DNA of 64,000 bases from Jacaranda mimosifolia (GCA_018894105.1 CM032118.1:31972690-32036689), one strand, 5' to 3'; positions 1-12,210 are shown, counted from the stretch's first letter. Translations and numbers: made by a program. The notes: generated by a model not told the origin, from the letters alone.

Positions 1-2567
1 ACGCTGCTATTGAGAAGGTATGATTAGGTACAAGGGCTCCAGTCATCTTATTTTTAATGCATCCTTTGTCTTGATAATCCCGAATATTTGGTGCAATGTC
101 TTCCTTTTATAGACTCATTCTTTAATGGACACGTTATTGTTGCATTATTCAATGATGATGAGTTATTTCCTTGAGTCAAAAAATTTTCTTTGTAATTTGC
201 AGTCTCAAATTCTGGAAGCTCTAGGTGCCACGGTTGAAAGAGTTAGACCTGTTTCAATCACACACAGAGAACACTTTGTGAATATTGCAAGGAGAAGGGC
301 ATTGGAGGCAAATGAACTAGCATCGAAGTGCCAAAATACTAGCCAAACTAGCAATCACATAAATCATCTTTACAGCTGTGCACCAGTTGTGGAAACACAT
401 AGTTCAAAGTGCTTACCCGTCTACAACGGTGGTTTCTTCGCAGATCAATTTGAGAACCTTGCCAATTTTAGGGCTCACTATGAGGATACTGGACCTGAGA
501 TTTGGGAACAAGTTGCTGGGAAATTGGATGCATTTGTTGCAGCTGCCGGAACAGGTGGCACCATAGCTGGAGTTTCTCGGTTTCTAAAGGTTGGCATCTG
601 CCTAATAGTGGAGTATTTAGTTAGATATTATTGATATATTAATGTAATCTCTTCTTTACATTTTCAACAGGATAAGAAATCATCCATCAAGTGCTTTCTA
701 ATTGATCCACCTGGATCTGGTTTGTTCAACAAGGTGACAAGAGGAGTGATGTACACTAGAGAGGAGGCTGAAGGACGGAGGCTGAGAAATCCTTTTGATA
801 CAATCACTGAAGGAATTGGAATTAACAGATTGACAGAAAATTTTAGACTTGCTGAACTTGATGGGGCCTTCCGAGGCTCAGATTTGGAGGCTGTTGAAAT
901 GTCTAGGTTAGTCAAGTTTGTTCTTTGGGACCTTATATTGTGTCAGTGGATTCACACAGGTGGGTTATACACCAATGAATATCCTGATTGGCAAATGCTA
1001 ATGCTCATTTGCCCCTGTCTACAAGTCAAATCCATGGTTGGGAGGTTAAAACAAGTTAATTAAGTGATCGTCAAAATTTTTCATGATTGTTCTTGGTGTT
1101 GGAGAAATTTTGGAGCTTAGGACTACTCTTGTCACTTTTCATCATGCATAACCTTGGAAGAAAGAGGCCTACTAAATTCTGTTATCTCATTTGGCATTCT
1201 TCCGGTTTCCTCTAGACAAGTCTTTTTCTAATATTTGTGGTCGCTCAGTCTTTCTGATATGATTTCTTTCAGTTTGGTAGTGTGTGATTGTGTGCTACCC
1301 GGGGGGGGGGGGGGGGGGGGGAGGGGGGAACTCTTGTAGCCTTAAGAGTACTAGTCTACACTCATTGAAGCCTTAAGAATAGGTGGAAAGCATTATGTAG
1401 TAGCCTTTTACATCTGCCAGTTCTTTTAGAACTGGTAGTGATTATCAAACTGTTAGATTCCCCAAGCTGACTAGCATATGGCATATATTGTGGTATCTTT
1501 GGGAGAAAAGTACCAAGATCTACTTTGTTCTATGATTAGCACAGCTGTTTTTAAATGCCCAGCAATGCTATGCATTTTTTTATGACAGATTATCTCCTGC
1601 CTTATTGGATTCTTTTTCATAATGCATTTATGAGTGTGAATCTTTTATTCTGTCAATTTCTTACTAGTTTTGTGTGGTAAAGTCCGCTTAGGGTTCATGG
1701 TTATGACATAGGTGAATATTGGTGGCATGAATCCCATGGTTGCTTAATGTATTGTGAGTGTATTGCTTTAGTGATTTGACTCAATTGTGAGGGTTCTTTC
1801 GAAGGAGGAGAATAACTTGGAGTTTTAAATCGATTCTTTCCAGCTTTGGGCTGCGTTTAGCAACTGATGTTATTAGGCTTGCATCTTTGACCTGAAAAGT
1901 GTGATTAAAGACAAGTTGAATTAGAGTTAGGTTTCGAAGGTTAGTATTTTATATTGTTAGGCTTGCAGCTTCTACATGAGAGTTATTCAAAATTCACAGT
2001 ACTACTTATTATTGTGAAATTTGATTGAAGTCTGTTTTTAACCCAGTGCTTGTCTATTAGGTATTTATTGAAGAACGATGGCCTCTTTCTTGGCAGTTCT
2101 TCAGCGATGAACTGTGTTGGAGCTGTCAAAGTGGCACAACAAATGGGCCCCGGTCACACCATTGTCACAATTTTATGTGATAGTGGGATGAGACACCTGA
2201 GTAAGTTTTACAATGCCCAGTATTTGTCCCAGTATGGCTTGACACCTTCAGCATCTGGATTGGAGTTCCTTGGTCTGAGTGCAGGTACGAATAATTTATT
2301 CCGGCGTATACAGATTGCATAGAATGTCCTCAACTTCAGACTTGTCAATTTTTGTAAACAATATATATGTATATGTATATGTATTATGATCTAAGTGTCC
2401 AATTCCGGACATCCTAGATCAGTTAAAGTTGGGATTCATGAGAGATTTGTTGACATTTGTCTTTTTTCTTCCCCTCTCTTCTCCTAAATGCAGATGTGAA
2501 GATTTTGAATAGGAAACAATACGTGGACCAAAGGGAGGACAAATTGAAGCCAAGTGAATGCTCTTAG
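1..2567 (+). CDS. Cysteine-synthase-like PLP-dependent enzyme, 3' part (5' end outside window)
   Basis: Five exons are readable: 1-17, 203-589, 671-906, 2061-2284 and 2494-2567 (TAG at 2565-2567). All introns are GT-AG and the frame is kept across each junction. The product belongs to the fold-type II PLP enzymes (beta family: O-acetylserine (thiol)lyase and cystathionine beta-synthase). The visible part, about 310 residues, has the PLP-phosphate-binding loop GTGGTIAG (in exon 203-589) and a C-terminal GSSSAMNCVGA segment. The Schiff-base lysine and the substrate loop lie upstream of the window. The exon text (DAAIEK joined to SQILEALGATVERVRP) resembles the plant 'cysteine synthase 2-like' group, which is larger than cytosolic OASTL and has a divergent middle part; I recall Arabidopsis At1g55880 as its type. 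Substrate and cell compartment cannot be read here. The family call is firm, the exact reaction is inference. Confidence 0.87.
907..2060 (+). other. Long intron of the cysteine-synthase-like gene
   Basis: This 1.15-kb AT-rich intron begins GTTAGT and ends TATTAG. It separates codon parts AG and G of one arginine codon. No other gene is visible inside it; it contains the poly-G run at 1301-1327. Confidence 0.8.
1301..1327 (+). repeat. Poly-G tract in intron
   Basis: A run of 21 G is followed by A and six more G, preceded by CCC. It lies inside the 907-2060 intron. The length is probably variable and may also be affected by sequencing error. Confidence 0.9.
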
Positions 2568-4307
2568 AAACAAATTATTTAATTCTCAGAAGGTTAGCTT
2601 GTATATGGTGAACTTTGAAGTTCTCCATTCCTTTCCGGAAACATATTGACAATTCAAAACACAGAAAATGATTGTTGGAATTTCATTCCACGACGATCGT
2701 CCGTTTAATCTTGCCTACCTTGTGTGCTTTCAGAAAAGCAATTCAATTGCTGCATGGATGTGCGGTCCAAAAAATCATGAAAAGTGGGTATGATTCCAAA
2801 TGAGGTTTTGCTGCTAAGGAAAAGTTAGAAGATTTAATGGCACTGGAATGGATGAAAAACAGCTTCTGGTACCTGCTGGGGCATTTTGTCCTAACATTGG
2901 CTTCACTCTTAATCCTCTGCCCCGTGGCTTGTATTGCTCCCTCCTCCCTCTCTTTCCTATGCTGTCTGCTGAAGAATTCACGAGGAATGCATTAGCAAGT
3001 GTTAAGGTCTTATGGGTTCCTCAAATGATTTCATTATTAATTGTGTTTTTAAAATGCTATACCACTGTAGAGTTTGATCCTGTTAACTGCTACATAAATC
3101 TACACCCGCTGGAAAGCCTGTTAAGTGATACACACCCAGGATTCATCTTGGAATATATAATGAATCGGCCTGATAAGAACTTATATGGATCCTTCTATAT
3201 GAGTGTATTAGGTATACTGTTTGTTTCTGCAAAATGTGGTTCTTGGACTATGTTCCTTTTCCCTTAGTGTAGGAGGCCAATAGCCTAATAACCTTAATTG
3301 GCCTCAATATTTTCTGCTTTCAAATGGTCACATCAAATGAGGATTTTCTGGCTGGTTGAGTTGCCCATTCCTTAATAGCAAAGAGCGATTAGGCCCCCCA
3401 ACAAAGTGATTATTAAACCAGAAATAAATATGCACAGGCACTTGTAGAAAACTGGCCAGAAATTAAGGGATTCTGTAGCTACCTTTTTCTTATTTCTGTG
3501 ATGATCCTGGTGCTTCGTGCTATTTTGGTGGCAACGGGGGAAGATGCATCATGCTAAATAAGCCACTTCATATAAATTCATTTTTGGACTTTGTATTCTA
3601 TAATTTTCACCAAATAAATTATTAAGTCAATTATTTCCAGCCCACCAAACAAAATCGATTGTTTCTGGGTCTTGGTCAAAACCAGCAACCATCAACGCTC
3701 TGATTCCAAATGCTTGTGGCATGAAAGATCTGCCATCTCATAGCAGTTGGATGATTGATTCATGGATGAATACAAGACATTATGACTTATGGGGGGATAA
3801 TTTCTCTGGCCCTTCATATACACGACATTATGCCTTTTTTGGGATAATTTCTGTGTGTTGAAGGGATGCAGGGTAACTAAACACAACCACAGCAGCTGAA
3901 GAATGTTCAGCGTTGATGGAAATTACAACAGTTATATTCCTAATAAAAGGTAACACTTATGCCAGTTAAAGCATAAGATTTAGAAGTTAGAACTGATCAA
4001 AAATAAAATAAAATACAAGATTGGAATACGCATGGCAATGAACAAGGTAGAGCCTGAGATCCTACAAAAACAAACTCCATGGCAGCCCATTTATGTTGTT
4101 ACAGTGTTTCTGCAATCTGGAACAAATATGAGAAGATTATGAGCTTAAGAATCAAATTGGAGAACTTAAGTGCACAAGTTACTATATTGAGAAATTGTAA
4201 TGCACCATACCCAACAGTTTCAAGAGTACAATCATTTCAGGGCCCATAAGGTGGGGTCAGATAAGACCTTATCAAATTAAAGTAACAAGTAGAACTGATA
4301 CAAAATT
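2568..4307. other. 3' flanks of two convergent genes, no further gene seen
   Basis: The interval lies between the stop codons of the cysteine-synthase-like gene (+) and the 142-residue gene (-), so it must hold both 3' UTRs. Frames open for 139 codons at 2848-3267 (+) and 64 codons at 3692-3886 (-), but neither shows a recognisable domain or composition typical of coding DNA. I see no repeat with clear ends. Confidence 0.5.
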
Positions 4308-7300
4308 CTAATGCAGGTGCCTCCTCTCAAACGGAGCCTCGTGACAATGGGGATCAAGCCAATCCCTAGGAGAACTCTTGGAGGCAATCACGGGCATTTT
4401 TCCACCACCCACAAGCTCCCTTAAGTTTTCAATCTTATTCTCATGCTCAGTCCCACTGTTTCGCCCAGCTTCCTTCAGTTTCTGCTTAAACCTCTGCCTG
4501 CGGCTACAAGTGTTCTGCTCTTGCTGTTTTGCTTGAGATGGAGGAGCTCCATGCGGTCCAAGGTATATATTCTCTTCACTTTTAGCCTGCCAAAACATGA
4601 GGTCAAAATTATTTGAGATGAAATTCAACCACATATACTGAAAGCTTCTAACTTCTAAGTTTTTGCAACCTAAATAGAGGTTTCACATTACCTGGGTGGG
4701 CAGCTTGGAATCTTCCACTTGCAGAGAGTCGATTTTATTTTGATCAGAGTGTTCAATTCCCAAACTTGGGATTACAAATCCATCAGTGTCTTGCAAAATG
4801 CCATTATAGAATTGTCAATATGAAAGGACTCTGAAGTTATGCATTTCAAAAAAAGACATAAATGCACTATATCTTGCAGCATTCCATATGAACAAACAAG
4901 TTTGTATAATTTGATGGAGAGGTAATATCAACCAATAATTGGATTGTTTCAGTTAATTGTTTAGAGGTCATAAGTATTTGAAGAGTATCATAAGACAACA
5001 ATGTTTTTCACATACTACTGGATGCTACTGAACCAGGAATTGACCATGGTTAGATTTATTGTAGCTACAAAAGCATAATTATAGCATTATTTGCAGTGAT
5101 TTAAGATTATGCAAGTGCAAACCATTTATTACTATGAAATGCCGCTCAGCTTGCATGCGCCTGTTCAATGTGACAGTGTGACACCCACAATCATGTAAAA
5201 TATTTCTACCAAACATTTAAAAAGTGAAAAAACAATAAAATGCTCGTTTGCATCCATGAAATAATAAATGAAAGCAGTCAAAATTCCAGGAGATGATCCA
5301 CCAAAAGAACATCCGGACGCCAGCTCATGCACCTCCCACTATAGTCAACTAATTGACATGCAAAGCACAATTAAAACTGGGCTATTGGTTTCATATATCA
5401 CACTGCTGTGTGATTTATGGAATACATCCCTTGATTGTATTGTAATGCTATTTTTACTTCTTCTTTTTTTTTTTCTTGTTTTTCGCTTTCCGCATTAGGG
5501 AATTTTTTAATTTTTTTTTAAATAATTTTCAGCATTTGGGCTTTGGCAATCTAGCAAAACCACAATCTCCACCGTCCCACATGTTATATACTGCATTAAT
5601 TTTCTAAAGAACCATATAATTGATTCTTGATTAGTAAGGTTTTTCATTTACAATATTAGATTGTAGCACCCCTCATATTGAGAGAAAATAGTCGATGTAC
5701 CATTTCAAAGTTCCTCCTCAAAGATTGATAATGCATTTTGAACAAAATGGCCAGCTCAAGAAAATTGTAAAGCACTTATCCGATGCTATTTTAGTACTTT
5801 GACATGACATTAAGCATCAAAAAAATCTGGGCAAATCCCTTCTATGAAAATGGAAAAGAGCAAAAAATCCCCTTATGAAAAAAAAAATAGGCAATGAACC
5901 CTTTTATGTTTTTAAAAAAGTGGCAAATTAACCCGCTCCATCCCGCGGTGCAAATCACGCACGGCAAGTGCAATTGGCTCTAAGGTTTTTACTGTTGAAA
6001 TGTCAATTTTACCCTAAATGTCAACCGTTAGATCCATTAAAAAAATTGATAGTTCATATTACTTCTACTTATAAAAAAATATAAAATATATTTATATATA
6101 TACATACATAATATATAGTTAAATATAGACATTTATACATAACTATATATTTATATAGTTAAATATATGTATATATATTATACATACATATTATATACAT
6201 ATGTATAGAAACCCAGCACATACCCCCGCATCAACCCACCCCACCCTCCCCCACCCCACGAGCGGTGGCCATGGCCTCCGATGAATGCTGCCATGGCCAC
6301 CGCTCGCAGGGGCATGCGAGCCACCGCTCACGAGAGGAGCAGCCATGGCAGGTAAGATGGGGTGGGGGTTATTATATAAAATATTTATTTATTAATATAT
6401 ATTATGTCAAATATATACATAAATATATTTATGTATTTATAATGTATTATATTATATATTATATTGTGTTTATTATATTATATATTTATGTATTTATATA
6501 TTTATGTTTATTATATTATATATTTTATATTTATATTTGTATATATATAACATATATATAAATAAATAAATAATAAATCAAAAAGATGAAAATAAAAAAA
6601 TAAAAAAAATAGTTTTTAAATTTAAAAATAAAAAAGTTGGTATAAAGGAGATGAAAAATGATATATAAAAATATACTTAAAAAGAATAAATAAATAAAAT
6701 TGAAAATATATGAAATAATTAGAAATAATAGTCTTTATACATTAAAATTAGAGCTAAACTGCAGCAAGTCATGAAAGGAAGACGGTGTGCATAATTTTTA
6801 AAATCACAAGAAAGTTTGTTGCCTTTTTTTTTTTTTCATAAGGGGGTTTTTTGTTTTTTTCCATTTTCGCATGGCAGTAAAATGCAATTTGCCAAAAAAA
6901 TCTAGCCCTGCGGTACAAGCCCCTTAAAAAGCCACAATTATCTCCTCCTACTTTGGGTTATCAATCCTTTGAATCCGATAAATCAAATACAATACAATGT
7001 GAAACTTGTAGTTCAGAAAACCCAGCAAATAAACAAGAGAACTAAAAAATTAGTAGCCAAGGAAATATAGAGTATCAACAAAGTAGTAAGAGTTCATTTT
7101 GTTGTATAAAATTAAGGCCCCAAAATTGAGATATTCCTGAAATTAAAAAATCAATTCATGTGAAAAGTGGATTTTCCAATTTCACATCTAAGGCCCGAAT
7201 TTACATGCGGTCAAACATATCTGATTTAATCCTTTATTGAACAAGAGTGGCTGACAGTTTGAATCACACTGATTACACCCAACTACATAAACAAGAAAGC

Positions 7301-7462
7301 AGCAACAGAATTTGAATCGGGATAACAAAATCGCAGACAAGCTCCGAAAAGTTTAATTTGATCGAGACACGATTAGACGAAGAAAAAGAAATAGGGAAAT
7401 GCGGGAATACCCCACTCGTCTTCTTTAATGGAAGCAGTGGTTTGCACTGGAGAGGGGTCCAT
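4308..7462 (-). CDS. Small plant protein of unknown function, 142 residues, three exons
   Basis: Coding exons on the complement are 7411-7462 (ATG at 7462-7460), 4692-4789 and 4308-4586. Splice sites are GT-AG and the phases fit (52+98+279 nt gives 142 residues plus stop). The start is chosen because exon 1 (MDPSPVQTTASIKEDEW) joins in frame to DTDGFVIPSLGIEHSDQ, a natural continuation. The middle is polar. A basic stretch CSRRQRFKQKLKEAGR is followed by ENLRELVG and a C-terminal SPRDWLDPHCHEAPFERR. There is no signal peptide, membrane segment or known catalytic motif. The conserved-looking acidic N-terminus and the RDWLDPHCHE tail resemble a plant-specific family I cannot name. The first intron is 2.6 kb and carries a MULE-like element (5829-6893). 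An alternative upstream ATG at 7479 gives a frame that does not join exon 2. Confidence 0.7.
5829..6893. mobile_element. MULE-like non-autonomous element A in an intron
   Basis: The same ten bases, AAAAAAATCT, flank the element at 5819-5828 and 6894-6903. Its ends are inverted repeats about 80 bp long: GGGCAAATCC at the left matches GCAATTTGCC read backwards at the right, and both ends share CCATTTTC and TTTCATAAGGGG-type blocks. The 9-10 bp duplication and long TIRs fit Mutator-like elements. The inside is AT-rich apart from a GC-rich core near 6210-6372. There is no transposase. It sits in intron 1 of the 142-residue gene, and element B at 21532-22635 is a relative. Confidence 0.75.
6210..6372. 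other. GC-rich core of MULE-like element A
   Basis: This roughly 160-bp island is rich in CCACC and CCATGG in an otherwise AT-rich element. It contains several inverted copies of GCGGTGGCCATGGC-like sequence and ends with GGCAGGTAAGATGGGGTGGG, which recurs in element B. It could be a captured genomic fragment or a hairpin; no reading frame stands out. Confidence 0.6.
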
Positions 7463-7962
7463 GTGGTGGCGTCGATCATCGAATTCCCTTTGCCGCCGAT
7501 AATATCTCCACCTCAATCCGCCAACCACGGCGTTGCCTCGCCTAAGATTGAGGCAAAGTAATTGTTGAATCGAATCGCTAATTAACTTAAAAGGGATATA
7601 AAAAGAACCTCTCTACTGCTACGGTGGAAGTAACAATGTGTGCCTAGTAGAAATAAAATTATAAAATATATTTATTGTTTTTATCGCAATTTTTATATTT
7701 ATTAATATAATCTCTATCCAACGATTAAATTTCAAATTATAAGATATTCTTAATATGAATATGTATATATAAATTAAATATATATTAAATTTTACATAAA
7801 AAATAACATAAGAATTAATAAATTGTAACAAGTTAATAAGAAGAAAAAATAAATTTGTTGAAATAAGATAGCATCATATGAAAGTTGGAGAGTGGACTGA
7901 GAGTAAGACTTTAACGGTAGTGTCAAAAAAATAATAACAATAATAATAAAAAAAGAGTTTAA
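7463..7962. other. Upstream region of the 142-residue gene
   Basis: The 500 bp above the start codon should hold its 5' UTR and promoter. The first ~100 bp is less AT-rich. Beyond 7620 it is very AT-rich up to the MITE at 7963. I see no convincing TATA box on the - strand. Confidence 0.4.
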
Positions 7963-8275
7963 GGGCTCGTTTGGTTTTATTTTCAAACTCTATTTTCACA
8001 TTTTCTATTATTTAATAATTAAAACACATTATTTTTTACATATTTCACCCAACATTATTTTCATTTTCATTTTCATTCTCAAAATTTATTCCTCAATAAC
8101 CTATATATCTTCTTGCAATAACCTATATATCTTCTCTCTCTATTTCGTTGTTATTATTTATCTCCACATATTATTATCTCTCTCCACACACAATCTATTA
8201 AACCCAGCATACATTAATTTTTCAATAATTTATCCAAATATAAACTCATTTCCAACTCCTTTTTTTATTAACTAC
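7963..8275. mobile_element. Left arm of a Tourist-like MITE split by the copia element
   Basis: The arm begins GGGCTCGTTTGGTTTTATTT after the trinucleotide TAA (7960-7962). Its partner arm ends AAATAAAACCAAACTC at 17315, followed again by TAA (17316-17318). A 3-bp TAA duplication and GGGCTCGTTTGGTT-type ends are typical of Tourist (PIF/Harbinger) MITEs. The copia element inserted within it. Confidence 0.6.
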
Positions 8276-8410
8276 TATTGCAATTTGGACTGGGTATTGG
8301 TGCAGGCATTGCCCCGTGGCCCAAATTAGGTATTGGCCTATGGCCCAAACTGATTGGATCGAGTTTTGACCCGTGGTCCAAATAAACATTCACATTTGAC
8401 AAGCTTATTA

Positions 8411-8685
8411 GATAAGCTTCATCAGCTGACTTATGGATAAGCTTCAGCAGCTGACCATTAGATAAGCTTCGGTAGCTGACTTTTAGATAAGGACCATCAG
8501 CTGCCTTATGAATAAGCTTCAGTAGCTGACCATTAGATAAACTTCAGTAGCTAACCTTTAGATAAGCATCATCAATTGCCTTATGAATAAGCTTTAGCAG
8601 CTGACCATTGGATAAGCTTCAGTAGGTGACCTTTGGATAAGCACCATCAGTTGACTTATAGATAAGCATCATGAGGTAACTTTTG
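8411..8685 (+). repeat. Tandem array in U3, 25-bp unit (11 units)
   Basis: The unit is close to GATAAGCTTCAGCAGCTGAC plus five variable bases. The units cycle through three types by their last bases (TTATG, CCATT, CTTTA), giving a 75-bp higher-order repeat. The array lies 70 bp upstream of the LTR TATA box, so it could act as promoter-proximal sequence; that role is inference. Confidence 0.88.
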
Positions 8686-8754
8686 GATAGAGCTAAATGG
8701 TTTCTTCCTCAATAAGAAAAGAAAGCAGCTTCTTTGTGGGGTCCAACTTACCCT

Positions 8755-8762
8755 TATAAATA
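8755..8762 (+). promoter_or_regulatory. TATA box of the copia 5' LTR
   Basis: TATAAATA follows CCTTA, and the same block is conserved in the 3' LTR at 16904-16911. It marks the likely U3 to R transition. Confidence 0.7.
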
Positions 8763-9108
8763 GGGACCTAAGGTCTCAAAGAGAGAGATACAAAACATAC
8801 GAGAGAAAAGAGAAGTTCAGAATTCTCAATATCCTCTGCAAATCTCTATAGTACTTTTTTGGGTAATCACCTAGAAACCCAAGGTCTTAAAGTGTGAAAA
8901 TAATATATTACTCTAGTAGTAATCTATAAAAGCGAGAAAACTCTGCTTGAGTACATGAAAAGGAGATAAATATATGGTGTGAAGAAATAGAAGGTTGGTA
9001 ATCGAGCTGAGTTCAATGTAGGTCGTCCTTTATTCTGTTGCTGCCTAATAGGTATGTCTTGACCCATCTAAAGTAACTGTGTTAATTAATGAGCTCATCT
9101 TCCAACAA

Positions 9109-9122
9109 TAGTATCGAAGCCG
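9109..9122 (+). other. Primer binding site of the copia element
   Basis: TAGTATCGAAGCC, starting one base after the LTR end, is a degenerate form of TGGTATCAGAGCC, the complement of initiator methionine tRNA used by most plant copia elements. Confidence 0.75.
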
Positions 9123-10084
9123 AGAAAGCTCGGTCTCTCCGATTAATATGTTCTATGTGGACATAGCATGTTTTATGGTGGACACACAATCCCCATGGTC
9201 AGCTCTGGAATCAATCGGCAAGAAAAGCTAATTTGAGGCTTCTACTGGTAAAGTTGAGTTGCCGGTGTTGGTGCGATGATGACATCAGCATTGCACCAGA
9301 ATGGTACTAGCAAAAGAAAAGGTCTCATGATGCCAATTGAATATGACATAATGATTTGGTGCCTTTATGGCAGTCCTTTTGTGAAAGTAGACTCACGATA
9401 CTTATGTCATATCTATGTGGCATGACATGTGACTAAACATGGTTTGAAACTTCATGAGCATGCGTTAATAATTGCATAATGTTATTCTAGTGAAATTATT
9501 ATGCAATCTCATGGCTTAAAAAAGTTGCAATATGAATGTATTGTTATGATGAACATTGATGTTTGGGTGCTCGTGAAAAATTGTCCGTTCATTTTTCCAT
9601 CATTTTTTTTTTATTATGAGAGATAATTGAAGCGGTGGTTGGTAATACGGCATCCTTGTTTATTAATTCCACTAGATTGATGTAGTAGGAATATGTCTCA
9701 TGTAAATTTCTATTTATAAAACATGTATTTATTTGAAACCATATGATGTAAAAGGGTGTAATTTCATTCTACCACCACACGCTAGATTATCTTGGTATGA
9801 TGCACCAAAATTTTTTGAGGCCATGTGAGGCAATTTTCATATTGCATAGATGCTTATGAATTTGTAGACATATTTGTTATTTTATTCAAGATTGGTAAAT
9901 TTTATTATGAGTTTTTGATTTAGTGGAAGATGATTACTAGCTGAGCATGAAATTTTCGATCTTACTGGGTTAAAGATAAATAATGAAAATTTACTTGGAT
10001 CTAGAATAAAATTATTCTTTAACTAGTACCTAACATTCTTGTCCATAACAATAATAGACTCCTAAACTGTTTATTCTGACCTCC

Positions 10085-10930
10085 ATGGTCCTGGTAAACT
10101 TGATGATCAAAATTTTGCTATGTGGGATAGGAAGATTCAGTACTTGCTCCATAAAGAAAAGACCTTGACCACCTAGAAAAAATCATGATTAAACCCATTA
10201 TGCCAAAAAGTGGACCACTTGATGAATATCAGCGCGATTTGGACGCATATAATAAATGGGAGGATTAAGATAAAAGTGCATACTTTACTACGTTGAGTTG
10301 TATGCACAATAATCTAATTCATGAGTTTGAGAAGCATCATACAGCTAAAGAGCTGTGAGAACATTGAAGGTCTCGTACAGTAGCACTTCAGCTACACGAC
10401 TAAGGGCTCTGGCCCTCAAGTTCAATAAGTATGTACTTGACCCGAAGCATACGATGACCCAACATTTTGATGTGATGAAAGATATGATTCGAGCACTTCA
10501 AAATGTTGGAGTATAGCTCACTGATGAACAACAAGTTCTGGCTATCCTAAGGTCACTACTTGAGTAGACTTGGGAACACATTAAGCTTGTGCTTACACAT
10601 AATGAGCAGATTACCATGTTCGACAACGGCACCAATCATCTTAAGCTTGAGGCAAAATCCAAAAAGTCTGGACATGCACAAGTAATTGCTCTGGTCGCAC
10701 ATACTGGCCAATGTAAGCCCTATAGGGTAAGCGTAAGAACCAGCATGTTGGTGCTGGACCAAGCAATAGCTAGAGTCAGAACTCTAGACCAAAGGCTGAC
10801 GATAATAAGAAGCATTATTGAACTAAGAGGGGTGGAAAGAAAGACATCAAGAAGCTCAAGTGCTATAACTGTGGAAAGCGTGGTCACTTCACTCATGATT
10901 GCACTGAGCTAAAGAAAGTACGACACGCTA
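10085..10930 (+). pseudogene. Copia GAG pseudogene with CCHC zinc knuckle
   Basis: Translated pieces show a GAG start-like segment (LDDQNFAMWDRKIQYLLH near 10103). At 10860-10905 is a zinc knuckle CYNCGKRGHFTHDC, which fits CX2CX4HX4C. GAG forms the virus-like particle and the knuckle binds element RNA. The frame is broken by several stops and shifts between 10160 and 10590. The 900 bp between the PBS and this region hold no readable domain. Confidence 0.75.
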
Positions 10931-10984
10931 AATGCTCTCTCTATTCCTTAGTTTTTTCCCATGTTTTGGTTACTAATTATCTCC

Positions 10985-12210
10985 ATGGGTAGACTGTAGA
11001 TACAGGAGCAACAAAACATGTAACAAAAGATCGAGCAGGATTTGTGGATTATCATCAAGTGCCAAATGGTAGCAATTTTGTTGAGATGGGAAATGGCACA
11101 CTTGAGGAGGTTTTGAGAGTTTGAGCCTACTAACTTGAGTTCAGCACTGCGAGTGAGCCACTCCTCAATGATGTACAATATACACCTAGTATTCAATGTA
11201 ATCTACTTTCAATATTAGCATTTTTTAGAAGTAGTTTTTCTTTTCTGTTGGAGGATATTATAACTTTTTATCGTGGTCATGAATTGTCTAGCATGGGCTT
11301 TGTGAATCATGTTTTTTTATGTTAGAATTGGCTAGTGATAGTGTTTCTTATATTTCTTCTACTATTGATATTACTTTTGAATCAGTTAAGTGGCATGCAA
11401 GATTGGGACACATTGGACAAGAAATGATGACTAGATTAGCTAAAGATGGTCTTTTTGGCCAACTAGATAAAGTCAACCTTCCTGTATTTGAACCATGTCT
11501 AGCAGGTAAGTCCTACCGAAAGCCTTCTGGTAAGGTTAAAAGAGCTATTCATCCTTTAGAGATAGTCCATTCAGACATATGTAGACCAATGAATATGAAG
11601 GCACGATATGGTGCGTCCAACTTTCTCACTTTTATTAATGATTATTCACGTTGCGAATCAGTATATCTCCTATCTCATTGGTCAGAAGTGCTAGATTAGT
11701 TCAAGCACTTCATAACGGAGGTTGAGAACCAAAAGAAAGGAACATTAAGGTTCTACATACTAACAAGGGACGAGAATACTTATTTGATGAGTTCAGACAA
11801 CTGTGTGAGGAAAAAGGAATAATAAGGCAATTATTGATTCCTAACACTCCGCAATAAAATGGTGTTTGCAGAAAGAAAGAATGGCACGCTACTAGATATA
11901 GCCAGATCGATGATTGCGCAAGCAAATCTTCTAATATCTTTTTAGGGGAGGTACAATTTTGACTGCTACCTACATCTTAAATGTGCCTTCTAAGTCAGTT
12001 CCTTCAACTCCTTATGAGTTATGGCATGGTAGAAAGCCTAATTTGCAAGGCTTACGCCTTTGGGGGTCAATGGGATTTGTTCATAATACTTCTCATAAGT
12101 ATGGGAAACTAGGTCCTAAAGCTTGCAAGCATATATTTATAAGGTATTGTGAGCACTCAAAGGGATATGTGATGTACGGTGAACACCCTAGTGGAAGAAT
12201 GACATAAATT
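10985..12210 (+). pseudogene. Copia protease and integrase pseudogene
   Basis: The aspartic protease signature appears as VDTGATKHVT near 10996. The GAG-pre-integrase domain follows at 11380-11520 (HARLGHIGQEMM, then a C in PCLAGKSYRKP). The integrase core starts at HSDIC (11567) and continues to NDYSR. The second catalytic block, usually TDNG.EY, reads TNKGREY near 11760, so the catalytic Asp is lost. NTPQ is followed by a stop in place of the usual Gln. Frames change at about 11700 and 11940. The piece at 11959-12207 keeps the copia LNVPSKSVPSTPYELWHGRKP segment. Confidence 0.8.

Larger units (their letters stand above)
8276..9107 (+). repeat. 5' LTR of the copia element
   Basis: The 832-bp repeat matches 14800-17251 minus its insertion. 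It starts TATTGCAATTT where the 3' copy has TGTTGCAATTT, so the canonical TG has mutated, and it ends CTTCCAACA. U3 carries a 25-bp tandem array (8411-8685). A TATA box TATAAATA lies at 8755-8762. Confidence 0.9.

Noticed and set aside
2848..3267. 139-codon open frame (+) after the cysteine-synthase-like gene
   Set aside because: No domain, no splice partners and no coding-like composition; it lies where 3' UTR and flanking DNA are expected. I treat it as chance.
6265..6561. 98-codon frame through the GC-rich core of element A
   Set aside because: After the core the frame is only Tyr/Ile from AT repeats; no support for translation.
8411..8685. Regularly spaced short repeats resembling a CRISPR array
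   Set aside because: Units are directly adjacent without unique spacers and lie inside an LTR of a plant retrotransposon.
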